Shown: positions 1 to 10,058, counted from the first letter of the stretch. The stretch: 64,000 nucleotides of DNA from Microbispora amethystogenes (GCF_016863015.1 NZ_BOOB01000007.1:1-64000); one strand, 5' to 3'. Numbers and translations are program-made. The notes: generated from the sequence alone by a model not told the origin.

Positions 1-733
1 GGCGGGCCGCCGCGACGTCGGAGATCGCGGTCGCCATCGGCACGACCACGCCGAGCACGTTGCGGGTGGTGTGCGAGGCGCCGCCGCCGAAGCCGACCAG
101 CACGCCCGCCGCGCCGGTCCGCATGAGGTGCAGCGCGGCCGTGTACGTCGCGCAGCCGCCCACGATCACCGGGACGTCGAGTTCGTAGATGAACTGCTTG
201 AGGTTGAGCGGCTCGGCCCGGCCCGACACGTGCTCGGCGGAGACGGTCGTGCCGCGGATGACGAAGATGTCGACGCCCGCGTCGATGACGGCCTTGTGGT
301 GCTGCACCGTCCGCTGGGGCGACAGCCGTACGGCGGTGGTGACGCCGGCGGCGCGGATCTCCTCGATGCGCCGGCCGATCAGCTCGTCCTTGATCGGCGC
401 GGTGTAGATCTCCTGCAGCCGCCGGGTCGCGGCCTCCCGGTCGAGGGTGGCGACCTCCTCCAGCAGCGGCGCCGGGTCCTCGTAGCGGGTCCAGAGCCCT
501 TCCAGGTCGAGCACGCCGAGGCCGCCCAGGCGGCCGATCTCGATCGCCGTCGCGGGCGACACGACGCTGTCCATCGGGCTCGCCACGAGCGGAGAGTCGA
601 AGCGGTAGGCGTCGATCTGCCAGGAGATCGACACCTCCTCCGGGTCGCGGGTGCGCCGGGAGGGCACGATGCCGATCTCGTCCAGCGCGTAGGCCCGCCG
701 CCCGCTCTTGCCGCGCCCGATCTCCTGAGTCAT
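1..733 (-). CDS. guaB3: GuaB3 family IMP dehydrogenase-related protein (3' end cut by window)
   Basis: The N-terminal 244 residues are visible; the C-terminal part lies beyond the left edge. The protein starts MTQEIGRGKSGRRAYALDEI, followed by VPSRRTRDPEEVSISWQID and SPLVASPMDSVVSPATA, the typical opening of the actinobacterial GuaB3 family, an IMPDH-fold (beta/alpha)8 barrel. No CBS pair is inserted after the first barrel strands, unlike guaB next door. The ATG at 733 has an AAAGGCG ribosome site. It lies 33 bp after guaB and is probably co-transcribed with it. GuaB3 proteins are often annotated as IMP dehydrogenase; the catalytic cysteine region is outside the window, so the reaction cannot be checked here. 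Confidence 0.9.
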   Translation of the reverse strand, partial: MTQEIGRGKSGRRAYALDEIGIVPSRRTRDPEEVSISWQIDAYRFDSPLVASPMDSVVSPATAIEIGRLGGLGVLDLEGLWTRYEDPAPLLEEVATLDREAATRRLQEIYTAPIKDELIGRRIEEIRAAGVTTAVRLSPQRTVQHHKAVIDAGVDIFVIRGTTVSAEHVSGRAEPLNLKQFIYELDVPVIVGGCATYTAALHLMRTGAAGVLVGFGGGASHTTRNVLGVVVPMATAISDVAAAR

Positions 734-766
734 ATCGCCTTTTCTTTCTGTTCTTCCGCTACCGGG

Positions 767-2332
<1,566 letters not shown>

Positions 2333-2348
2333 TCAAGAGGGGCGACAC

Positions 2349-2383
2349 AAAAAGTGGGGGGACCGGATTCCGGTCCCCCCACT
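2349..2383 (-). terminator. Rho-independent terminator upstream of guaB
   Basis: Arms AGTGGGGGGACCGGA (2353-2367) and TCCGGTCCCCCCACT (2369-2383) are perfectly complementary. On the minus strand the hairpin is followed by TTTTT, so it stops leftward transcription. No minus-strand gene lies directly upstream, and the candidate guaB -10 (2295-2300) is downstream of it. It therefore probably insulates the guaB promoter from leftward read-through. An attenuator role would need a start point to the right of 2383. Confidence 0.8.
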
Positions 2384-2736
2384 CGGGGCGCGTCCCGCCC
2401 GCCGCTCTCGTCGAGCCCCCCTCCGCGCCCCGCCGAGGCGGCGTTCCGGCTAACGCTGCGTCAAGAATGCGTCACGCAGCGTCCACGCGCAATGTCGCAA
2501 GCTGCAACTGCACAAAGATGCATTCCCCGCCAATTCGAAGATCCACCCGGAACAATTACAAACCATCGCATTCATACATGAACAATCAGGCGCGGTGATG
2601 CCGAATGTGCGAACGGAACGGACAACGCGAAAAGGCCGGGTTATTCTCGCGGGCCGAGGCGTGACGGGGATCTGAGCGGGGAGTTCACACTTCCCGCCAG
2701 TGCGACCACCGACGTGCGACCACCGACGGAGCGAGC
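2384..2736. other. Intergenic region ahead of the TrmB/LuxR regulator
   Basis: No gene is seen in these 353 bp. The stretch 2500-2590 is markedly AT-richer than its surroundings and could hold promoters. An inverted repeat GCTGCGT/ACGCAGC spans about 2455-2481. Just before the regulator is a perfect 14-bp tandem duplication (2701-2728). Confidence 0.5.
2701..2728. repeat. 14-bp tandem duplication before regulator start
   Basis: TGCGACCACCGACG occurs twice in direct succession (2701-2714, 2715-2728) and ends 8 bp before the ATG at 2737. It could be a pair of binding half-sites for the encoded regulator or a neutral slippage product; the sequence cannot decide. Confidence 0.7.
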
Positions 2737-3741
2737 ATGAGTACGACGGGAAACGCCGTCCCGCGGACCGGCCCATTCGAAAGTCTCGGGCTCTCCCCCG
2801 GCCAGGCGGCCCTCTACGCGGCCGCGCTCCGCCTCCACCGGGCCACCCCGGCCGAGCTCGCCGAGGCGGTCGACCGGCCCGCCGCCGACGTGCTCGACGC
2901 CCTCGACTCCCTCGTACGGCTCGGCGCGGTCGACCGGCGGCGGGAGGAGGTCGTCGCGCGGCATCCGGCCGAGGTGATCGGCCGGCTGGTCGCCGAGCGG
3001 CTGGACCGCATGGCCCGGGAGAGCCGGTGTCTCGACGAGATGATCACGGCGGCCGGGCGCCTGGCCCGCCACTACGACACCGGGCGCGACTGGCGGGGCG
3101 GAGGACTGCCGGTCGAGCGGGTGAGCGGCGCCGGCGCGCTCTACGAGGGCGTCATCGGCCACGCCCTGCAGGCGCCTCCCGCCGATCTGGTCATGGCCGT
3201 CCCGGACCACCGCACCGTGGTGCGGTTCGCGAACACCCACAGCGCGCAGTGGATCCGGGCCGCCGCGGACGGCGTCGTGCGGTTGCGCGCGATCGTCCCG
3301 CACGCCGCTCTGTCGTCGCCCGCCGTACGGGAGATGTATGAACGGTTCACGGCGGCGGGTGCGAATCTGCGCGCGCTCGACGAGGTGCCGAGCTGGTTCC
3401 TCGCGCTCGGCGACGGCACCGCCTGGCTGCCGGTCCAGTGGGGCGTCCCGCTGCCCGACAACGCCTACAACTGCTGCGTCGTCCACGCCCCGGCTGCGGC
3501 GGGAGCCCTGCGCGCGCTGTTCGGGGAGCTGTGGGCCCGGGCCGCCCCGATCTCCCCGCACAGCGGCGCCCGGCAGGTGCTGCGACTCGCCGCCCAGGGG
3601 CTCTCCGACGACGCCGTCGCCCGCCGTCTCGGGGTGTCCGTGCGCACGGTGCGGGCCAGATTCGCCGAGGCGATGGCGGAGCTGGGCGCCCAGTCACGCT
3701 TCCACGCCGGGGTCGAGGCCGCCCGCCGCGGCTGGCTGTGA
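2737..3741 (+). CDS. TrmB/LuxR-type helix-turn-helix transcriptional regulator
   Basis: A 334-residue cytosolic DNA-binding protein with two HTH regions. Residues about 10-70 (LGLSPGQAALYAAALRLHRA, then AELAEAVDR) resemble the TrmB-type winged helix found at the N-terminus of many actinobacterial regulators. The C-terminus (LRLAAQGLSDDAVARRLGVS, then VRTVRARFAEAMAELGAQSR) is a LuxR/GerE HTH. No receiver domain or phospho-aspartate is present; the middle third may sense a ligand. The ATG at 2737 follows a weak GGAG (2728-2731). It is divergent from guaB and lies upstream of DUF5319. From memory, bldM and whiD occupy this area in Streptomyces, so the gene is not an obvious core component. Targets are unknown. 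Confidence 0.8.
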   Translation: MSTTGNAVPRTGPFESLGLSPGQAALYAAALRLHRATPAELAEAVDRPAADVLDALDSLVRLGAVDRRREEVVARHPAEVIGRLVAERLDRMARESRCLDEMITAAGRLARHYDTGRDWRGGGLPVERVSGAGALYEGVIGHALQAPPADLVMAVPDHRTVVRFANTHSAQWIRAAADGVVRLRAIVPHAALSSPAVREMYERFTAAGANLRALDEVPSWFLALGDGTAWLPVQWGVPLPDNAYNCCVVHAPAAAGALRALFGELWARAAPISPHSGARQVLRLAAQGLSDDAVARRLGVSVRTVRARFAEAMAELGAQSRFHAGVEAARRGWL

Positions 3742-3872
3742 CCCGCCCCCAGATCCGGCGGCGAATGCGGCAGCGAATTCGGCGGCGGACCCGGCCGCGG
3801 ACCGTGCCGCCGGAGCGGCGGGCCTGACGAGCAGATGAGGCGCACTTTCGCTCCCGGAGGGGGCCGTGGTCA
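3742..3872. other. Short intergenic region with degenerate GC repeats
   Basis: This stretch carries imperfect repeats of GCGGCGAAT-like units (about 3758-3795). No gene is supported. The downstream gene's promoter is at its right end. Confidence 0.4.
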
Positions 3873-3878
3873 TAAGGT
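3873..3878 (+). promoter_or_regulatory. Candidate -10 box for leaderless DUF5319 mRNA
   Basis: TAAGGT ends 7 nt before the GTG at 3886. It can also be read as a weak AAGGTGG ribosome site, so the evidence is ambiguous. The same geometry recurs before eight other plus-strand genes in this window. Confidence 0.45.
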
Positions 3879-3885
3879 GGGATGC

Positions 3886-4263
3886 GTGCTCGAAGACGTC
3901 CCCCGCGACCCGTTCGCGGATGACCCTGACGACCCCGCGGCGGAGCTCGGATCGCCCGACGACGTGGAACCGCTGTCGCTCGCCGAGCGCGACGAGGCAC
4001 TGACCGATCTCGCCGACGTGGAGGTCTTCCGTTCCCTGCTCGAACCCCAGGGCGTGCTCGGGCTGGTCCTCGACTGCCCCGAGTGCGGCGAGCAGCACTA
4101 CTTCGACTGGGACCTGCTGCGCGGCAACCTGCGCCAGATGATCGACAACGGCCGGCCGCAGGTCCACGAGCCCGCCTTCCAGCCCGATCCGTCCGACTAC
4201 GTGAGCTGGGAGTACGCCCGGGGCTACGTGGACGGCGTGATCGACACCGAGGAGAGCCGCTGA
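3886..4263 (+). CDS. DUF5319 family protein
   Basis: A 125-residue acidic protein matching the actinobacterial DUF5319 family, whose role is unknown. It opens VLEDVPRDPFADDPDDPAAE; the C-terminal half has CPECGEQHYFDWDLL, with a CxxC that may be part of a metal site, then [16 protein letters not shown] prefer GTG 3886 to the ATG at 3835: the 17 extra residues look like translated promoter sequence, and 125 residues suits the family. In mycobacteria the family member (Rv3412) also lies between guaB and sigD, and that linkage is kept here. Its 3' end overlaps the convergent small anti-sigma-like gene by 40 bp. Confidence 0.85.
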   Translation: MLEDVPRDPFADDPDDPAAELGSPDDVEPLSLAERDEALTDLADVEVFRSLLEPQGVLGLVLDCPECGEQHYFDWDLLRGNLRQMIDNGRPQVHEPAFQPDPSDYVSWEYARGYVDGVIDTEESR

Positions 4264-4439
4264 CTGTCCACGTCGGCGACCAGTGCGCCGAGCAGCCGGA
4301 GGGCCGCGTCGGTCCCGCCCAGGGGCTCCCGGCGGGCGAGGGCGTCGAGGAGGACGTCCGTCCGAACTACGTCGCCCTCCACGTCGCCATCGCCGTACGG
4401 CCCGGGAAGGCCCGCCGTACGACGACGTTTCATGGTCAC
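4224..4439 (-). CDS. Small RsdA-like anti-sigma factor (sigma-binding region only)
   Basis: A 71-residue protein. Residues 24-58 ([17 protein letters not shown], then [17 protein letters not shown]) resemble the N-terminal sigma-D-binding segment of RsdA, where I recall an RTDLLLDALAERE-like core. The GTG start at 4439 overlaps the stop of the sigma gene in a GTGA junction, the position rsdA holds behind sigD in mycobacteria, so translational coupling is likely. Classical RsdA is several hundred residues long with a membrane helix. This version has no membrane segment and ends about 15 residues after the binding region. It may be a soluble minimal anti-sigma factor or the remnant of a longer gene. 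The similarity rests on memory of the family, not a search. Confidence 0.7.
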   Translation of the reverse strand: MTMKRRRTAGLPGPYGDGDVEGDVVRTDVLLDALARREPLGGTDAALRLLGALVADVDSQRLSSVSITPST

Positions 4440-5062
4440 GCAATCGACTCCAGCTCGGCCAGCTGCCGGAGCCTGGCGAGCGCACGATGTTGCGCGACCC
4501 GGACGGCACCAGGGGTCATGCCGAGTACATTACCCGTCTCCTCGGCGGAAAGACCCGAGACGACCCGCAGGATGAGAAGCTCGCGCTGGGTGTCCGGCAG
4601 CCGGGCCAGCAGGTCCCGGGCGTGCTGCGCCTCGATGTAGCGCACCACGGTCTCCTCCGGCCCCGGGCCCTCGTCGGGCCCGTCCGGCAGGTCCTGCGTC
4701 GGCACCGCGGAGCGCACCGAACTGCGCAACGCGTCCGCCACCTTGTGCGAAGCGATGCCGAACACGAACGAGGCGAAGGGGCGGCCCATGTCGCGGTAGC
4801 GTGGCAGCGCCGACAGCACCGCGATGCACACCTCCTGAGCCACGTCGTCGGCGATGTGGTACTGACCGGAGACCCTCCCCAGTCGGGCCCTGCAGTACCG
4901 GACCACCATCGGGCGCAGTTGTCCCAGCAGTGATTCGATCGCGGTGCGATCTCCTTGTACGGCAAGGCTGGTCAGTTCCCTGAGGTCGGACTCATCCGAT
5001 CTCGTCGCAAGCCTTACCCCAGTTGCGGCGTCGGCGACGCATCCCTCGGTCACGTTAGGCAT
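4436..5062 (-). CDS. ECF RNA polymerase sigma factor, SigD/ShbA type
   Basis: A 208-residue sigma-70 family protein. Region 2 (about residues 30-100) has [20 protein letters not shown] and [20 protein letters not shown]. Region 4 (about 140-200) has [20 protein letters not shown] followed by the [21 protein letters not shown]. Regions 1 and 3 are absent, as in ECF factors. Position beside guaB and DUF5319 matches mycobacterial sigD and Streptomyces shbA, which drives the principal sigma gene hrdB; whether this protein does so is inference. The ATG at 5062 has only a weak GGCGGG; a GTG at 5074 would add four residues. The stop overlaps the RsdA-like gene. Confidence 0.93.
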   Translation of the reverse strand: MPNVTEGCVADAATGVRLATRSDESDLRELTSLAVQGDRTAIESLLGQLRPMVVRYCRARLGRVSGQYHIADDVAQEVCIAVLSALPRYRDMGRPFASFVFGIASHKVADALRSSVRSAVPTQDLPDGPDEGPGPEETVVRYIEAQHARDLLARLPDTQRELLILRVVSGLSAEETGNVLGMTPGAVRVAQHRALARLRQLAELESIA

Positions 5063-5160
5063 GATGCCCGCCACGATCGTTCATGTCGTCATGGTTAACG
5101 GCTACGGATTGGTCACATTGACGCGTCGATAACCCTTTGTAATCAATCGACCACACGACC

Positions 5161-5176
5161 GTTGGAACATTCCAAC
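5161..5176. promoter_or_regulatory. Palindromic candidate operator upstream of the sigma gene
   Basis: GTTGGAA-CA-TTCCAAC is a perfect 7-bp inverted repeat about 100 bp upstream of the sigma factor start, in a locally AT-rich stretch (5090-5240). Its size and symmetry suit a dimeric regulator. No specific binding protein can be named. Confidence 0.5.
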
Positions 5177-5366
5177 CAGAATGACCAATTCGAGAGATAT
5201 ATGCCGGATGCCTTGACAGGTATTAAGAAGTATGCGGCGTCTGCCTATTGCCGGGCGGCCCTTCGATGCCGCGCGTCACCGGTATGGACCGCGCCGCCCG
5301 AACACGCCCCTACCGGGAAGCGGACACGTATCCCACCGGTATAGACCACCGTTCAGGCGCCGGCCC

Positions 5367-6536
5367 TCATCGGAGCGTGGAGGAGACCACCCGGGGAGCG
5401 CGGCCGGCGCCGAGGTAGAAGACGCCGGGGAAGCCGCGCGTCTCGAACCCGCCGCTGACGTTGCGGCGCAGCGTCGAGTGCTCGATGCGCAGAGAGCCGC
5501 TGCGGTCGTTGCTGACGAAGAACACCGCCCCGCCGCCCTCGTTGGCGTGGTTGCCGGTCATCAGCGAGCCGGCGATCCGGACGGCGTACCTGTTGCCGTC
5601 CGCGTACACGGCCCCGCCGTTGCCGCCCCCAGGGGTTCCGGCCTTGGCCGGGTTGGCGCCGCGTCCGACCGCCCGGTTCCCGACGAAGACGCTGTTGACG
5701 ATCTGCCAGGAGACGCCGATGCCGCTCAGCGCGCCCCCGTTCGAGCAGACGCCGTTCTCGAAGCTGCTGCCGGCGACGTACACGGGCAGGTCGTGCCACT
5801 GGTCCAGCACGCGGATCGCCGCGCCGCCCAGGTCGGGGCCGGTGCGGTCACAGCGGTTGCGGACGAACCGTGAGTTGACCACTTTGAGCCTGCCACCGCG
5901 GGCGAAGACCGCCCCGCCACCACCGCCGTCGGTCCTCTGGCCGGTGGAGTCGCCGTCGGCGAACGTCAGGTTCTGCAGGGTCAGCGCGGGTGCCGGCTGG
6001 TCGTCGCAGTGCGAGGTCGTCCACACCTGGGCCCGGTCACAGGTGTTCATGTAGAGGATGCGCCGTTTGCCCGCGCCGCTGAGCGTCACCTTCCCGCCGC
6101 CGTCGACGACGACCCGGGCGCTGGTGTTGCGGACCTTCGCCGTGGCGGTCAGCCTGATGGTCACCGGGCGAGGGCCGCAGGAGAAGGTGATGACGCCGCC
6201 GCGGGCCACGGCCCTGACGAAGGCCTGGGAGGTGCAGCTCGCGGGCGTGCCCCGGCCGACGACGGTCGTCGGGCGCGAGACGTCGGCGGGCCGCGCCTCG
6301 GGCGGCACGGGAACCGTCCCCGTGAGGCTCCCCGCCCCCGTCGCCGGGACGGATTCCGCGACGGCGGGCGGAGCCGTCGCCCCGGCCGGCGTCACTCCGA
6401 TCACCGTCACACCGTCCACCGTCATGCCGTCCACCGTCATGCCGTCCACCGTCATGCCGTCCACCGTCATGCCGGACATGGAGAGACCGGCACCCGACAC
6501 CAGCACGGCGGTAAGAGCTCTGCGTCCGAATCGCAC
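5367..6536 (-). CDS. Secreted right-handed beta-helix repeat protein
   Basis: A 389-residue protein of unknown function. Residues 1-20 (MRFGRRALTAVLVSGAGLSM) form a signal peptide. Residues about 21-45 hold a GMTVD/GVTV pentapeptide array encoded by 15-bp DNA repeats. A Pro/Ala/Thr linker follows, then from about residue 95 to the end a body rich in GGGGGAVFARGG, NSRFVRNRC, GSSFENGVCSNGGALSG and NSVFVGNRA motifs, as in pectate-lyase-like beta-helix proteins. Several cysteines could pair outside the cell. No catalytic pectate-lyase residues can be assigned. The GTG start has a poor ribosome site. It lies between groEL1 and the sigma gene, behind its own upstream terminator. Confidence 0.75.
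   Translation of the reverse strand: MRFGRRALTAVLVSGAGLSMSGMTVDGMTVDGMTVDGMTVDGVTVIGVTPAGATAPPAVAESVPATGAGSLTGTVPVPPEARPADVSRPTTVVGRGTPASCTSQAFVRAVARGGVITFSCGPRPVTIRLTATAKVRNTSARVVVDGGGKVTLSGAGKRRILYMNTCDRAQVWTTSHCDDQPAPALTLQNLTFADGDSTGQRTDGGGGGAVFARGGRLKVVNSRFVRNRCDRTGPDLGGAAIRVLDQWHDLPVYVAGSSFENGVCSNGGALSGIGVSWQIVNSVFVGNRAVGRGANPAKAGTPGGGNGGAVYADGNRYAVRIAGSLMTGNHANEGGGAVFFVSNDRSGSLRIEHSTLRRNVSGGFETRGFPGVFYLGAGRAPRVVSSTLR
6412..6471. repeat. Four perfect copies of a 15-bp tandem repeat
   Basis: CCGTCCACCGTCATG is repeated four times inside the beta-helix protein gene, encoding GMTVD units just after the signal peptide. Copy-number change would keep the reading frame and alter only linker length. 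Confidence 0.9.
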
Positions 6537-6593
6537 GCCGACGATCGTATTGACCCCGATTAGGCATATAGGGGGTTTCAGGGAATCTCCCGG

Positions 6594-6640
6594 AAAAAGC
6601 GCGCGCCCCGCGGTCCGCCCGTGAGGGCGGCGCGGGGCGC
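6594..6640 (-). terminator. Terminator of groES-groEL1
   Basis: Arms GCGCCCCGCG-gt-CCGCCC (6603-6620) and GGGCGGCGCGGGGCGC (6625-6640) pair around a GTGA loop with one 2-nt bulge. On the minus strand TTTTT follows shortly after (6594-6598). It lies between the groEL1 stop and the beta-helix gene. Confidence 0.85.
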
Positions 6641-6751
6641 GGTTGCCGAATCCGATCGGTCGCCGATCGGGTGCCTCTGCCGAGCGACTCCCGATCGATC
6701 GCCTGCTGTCAGCGGCCGTCGATCAGTGGCCGCCGATCAGTTGGCCGTCGA

Positions 6752-8377
<1,626 letters not shown>

Positions 8378-8400
8378 TCAGGTCTCCTTGTGAGCGCGTC

Positions 8401-8430
8401 GGAGCCCCGGGCACGTGGACCCGGGGCTCC
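8401..8430 (-). other. Intercistronic stem-loop between groES and groEL1
   Basis: GGAGCCCCGGG (8401-8411) and CCCGGGGCTCC (8420-8430) are perfectly complementary around an 8-nt loop. No U-tract follows on the minus strand. It could be a processing or stabilising element or a partial terminator that sets the GroES:GroEL1 ratio. Confidence 0.75.
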
Positions 8431-8449
8431 TCATGGCTTGCGCGGCCTA

Positions 8450-8761
8450 CTACTTCTCGATGATGGCGAGCACGTCGCGAGCCGAGAGCACCAGGTACTC
8501 CTCGCCGCCGTACTTGACCTCGGTGCCGCCGTACTTGCTGTAGAGGACGACGTCGCCCTCCTTGACGTCGAGCGGAATGCGCTTCTCGCCGTCCTCGTCC
8601 CAGTTGCCCGGGCCCACAGCGAGCACGCGGCCCTCCTGCGGCTTCTCCTTGGCGGTGTCCGGGATGACCAGGCCGGAGGCGGTGGTCTGCTCGGCCTCAA
8701 GCGGCTGGACCACGATGCGGTCGCCGAGCGGCTTAACGGGAACCTTGGTGGCGGTCGTCAC
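8450..8761 (-). CDS. groES: 10 kDa co-chaperonin GroES
   Basis: A 103-residue protein that forms the heptameric lid of GroEL. It shows [20 protein letters not shown], the mobile-loop region [29 protein letters not shown] and [20 protein letters not shown]. The GTG start at 8761 has GGGGAGG a few bases upstream. It is the first gene of groES-groEL1 and is preceded by a clear sigma-70-type promoter with an overlapping CIRCE element, so HrcA-type heat-shock repression is expected. Confidence 0.98.
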   Translation of the reverse strand: MTTATKVPVKPLGDRIVVQPLEAEQTTASGLVIPDTAKEKPQEGRVLAVGPGNWDEDGEKRIPLDVKEGDVVLYSKYGGTEVKYGGEEYLVLSARDVLAIIEK

Positions 8762-8850
8762 GATCGGACCTCCCCTTCAGATTGCGATGAATGAGCTGAA
8801 GAGGCGACCAGCGGCCTGCCGTCGCGGGTGTCAGACCTGTCTCGTCGCTG

Positions 8851-8877
8851 TTGGCACTCTCAATGGCAGAGTGCCAA
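8851..8877 (-). promoter_or_regulatory. CIRCE element (HrcA operator)
   Basis: TTGGCACTC-N9-GAGTGCCAA matches the CIRCE consensus TTAGCACTC-N9-GAGTGCTAA except for a symmetrical A-to-G change. It covers the expected transcription start of groES. Confidence 0.95.
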
Positions 8878-8883
8878 CACGAA

Positions 8884-8912
8884 ACAGTATGCAAGTGGCG
8901 CGTGACAGTCAA
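8884..8912 (-). promoter_or_regulatory. groES-groEL1 promoter
   Basis: On the minus strand TTGACT (8907-8912) and TACTGT (8884-8889) are separated by 17 bp. The expected start point falls at the edge of the CIRCE element, consistent with repression by blocking initiation. Confidence 0.85.
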
Positions 8913-9024
8913 CACGAACCCGCCCCGCAGGTCAGACCCGTCTCCCGGCAACGCGTCCGAGGCCCCCCGTTCAGCCCCCCGCCGCTCACACGTCACCGCC
9001 GCGACCCCCCGAACGGCCCAGGCC

Positions 9025-9093
9025 AGCGGGCGGGTCAGCGGGCGGGTCAGCGGGCGGGTCAGCGGGCGGGTCAGCGGGCGGGTCAGCGGGCGG
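9025..9093. repeat. 12-bp tandem repeat at the epimerase 3' end
   Basis: AGCGGGCGGGTC occurs in five perfect tandem copies (9025-9084) plus a 9-bp partial copy. The epimerase stop codon lies at the innermost edge of the array. On the minus strand each unit reads TGA CCC GCC CGC, so every copy carries the same in-frame stop and copy-number change leaves the protein end nearly constant. The rest of 8913-9024 shows no gene. Confidence 0.9.
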
Positions 9094-9922
9094 CGTACGA
9101 ACCGGAGCGGACGTCGTCGACGAGGCCCGGCCGGCTGGGGTTCCAGCCGAGGTTCTTCCTCGCGAGATCGCCGCTCACCACCTGGCTCAGGGCGAGCCCC
9201 TCGGCGAACGGGCGGCCGAGCACCTCGCTCGCCTCGCCGATCGGCCACGGCACGGCCTTCCCGCTGCGACCGGCGGCCGCGGCGACGTCGGCGACGCTCA
9301 CCGCCTCTTCGGCGACCGCGTGGAAGAGGTTGCCCGGCGCGGCCTTCTCGATCGCGAGCACGATCAGGTCCGCCAGGTCGTCCACGTGCACGGTCGCCCA
9401 GGTCGGCGCCGGGCCGCCCGCGTGGACGTACCTGCCGTCCTCCCCGCCCGGTGCGGCGAGGAGGGCGGGGATGCCCACGCCCCGGCCGTACACGACGCCG
9501 GGCCGTACGACGATTCCGCCGCCGTCCAGCACGAGCCTCTCCACCCGCGGACGGTAGCCGGACAGGGCGATCGGGTTCACCGGCGCGTCCTCGTCCGCCG
9601 CCTCGGTGGTGGCGCCGAGCACCCACACGCCGCTGACGTAGACCAGGCGCGCGCCGCCGCCGGCCAGCGCCTCGATCGCGGCGACGTCCACCGCCTCGTC
9701 CCCGACGGGGTTCGCGGCGTGGACGACGACGTCGATGTCGGAGGTCACCGCCTTCGCGAGCGTCTCGGGCTCATTGAGGTCACCGTGACGCACCTCGCCC
9801 GGCAGGGCGGCCTCGCGCGGCTTCGGCCGGACCAACGCCACCACGTCGTGGCCGTGCTCGGCGAGCCGCTCCGCGAGCACCGAGCCGATGTAACCCGTCG
9901 CGCCGAGAACGAGAACCTTCAT
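9083..9922 (-). CDS. NAD(P)-dependent epimerase/dehydratase family protein
   Basis: A 279-residue Rossmann-fold protein of the extended/atypical SDR group. MKVLVLGATGYIGSVLAERL carries the GxxGxxG dinucleotide motif; VVVHAANPVGDEAVDVAAIE and ARLVYVSGVWVLG follow, then a Y-containing helix (SGYRPRVERLVL) and VRPGVVYGRG. The substrate is unknown; NAD-dependent sugar epimerases and NmrA-like reductases share this fold. The ATG at 9922 has GAGGTGA upstream. It is divergent from a MarR-type gene with a candidate operator between them, so control by that regulator is likely. The stop codon lies in a 12-bp tandem repeat. Confidence 0.85.
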   Translation of the reverse strand: MKVLVLGATGYIGSVLAERLAEHGHDVVALVRPKPREAALPGEVRHGDLNEPETLAKAVTSDIDVVVHAANPVGDEAVDVAAIEALAGGGARLVYVSGVWVLGATTEAADEDAPVNPIALSGYRPRVERLVLDGGGIVVRPGVVYGRGVGIPALLAAPGGEDGRYVHAGGPAPTWATVHVDDLADLIVLAIEKAAPGNLFHAVAEEAVSVADVAAAAGRSGKAVPWPIGEASEVLGRPFAEGLALSQVVSGDLARKNLGWNPSRPGLVDDVRSGSYAAR

Positions 9923-9982
9923 CGTTTCACCTCGAAAATTTTGATGTCTGACTTTTCGACCTGGAGGCTAGCGTAGAAGGCA

Positions 9983-10000
9983 TCGACATTTCAACGTCGA
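9983..10000. promoter_or_regulatory. Inverted repeat in the epimerase/marR divergent gap
   Basis: TCGAC (9983-9987) and GTCGA (9996-10000) form an inverted repeat in the 91-136 bp gap between divergent genes. A second small palindrome, AAAATTTT, lies near 9935-9942. Both are plausible MarR binding sites, unproven. Confidence 0.4.
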
Positions 10001-10058
10001 AGCAAGCGTTACGATGAGACGAGGAGGAGCGGCGGGTGGACCTTCGGCCGCGCGCATC

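Noticed and set aside
2450..2776. A 108-codon minus-strand frame overlapping the regulator start
   Set aside because: Cys/Arg/Ser-rich, no family features, crosses the promoter region; considered as a reason for the terminator at 2349 but not supported.
4083..4640. A plus-strand frame across DUF5319 and the sigma gene 3' ends
   Set aside because: It runs antisense through the sigma factor and reads Arg/Pro-rich shadow sequence.
5213..5218. TTGACA on the plus strand as a promoter
   Set aside because: No -10 at a sensible distance and no plus-strand gene follows until about 10 kb.
5162..5344. A 60-codon plus-strand frame between sigma and beta-helix genes
   Set aside because: No ribosome site, no recognisable composition, and it overlaps the sigma upstream region and palindrome.
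9025..9093. Short repeats as a possible CRISPR array
   Set aside because: The 12-bp units are contiguous with no spacers and no cas genes are near.
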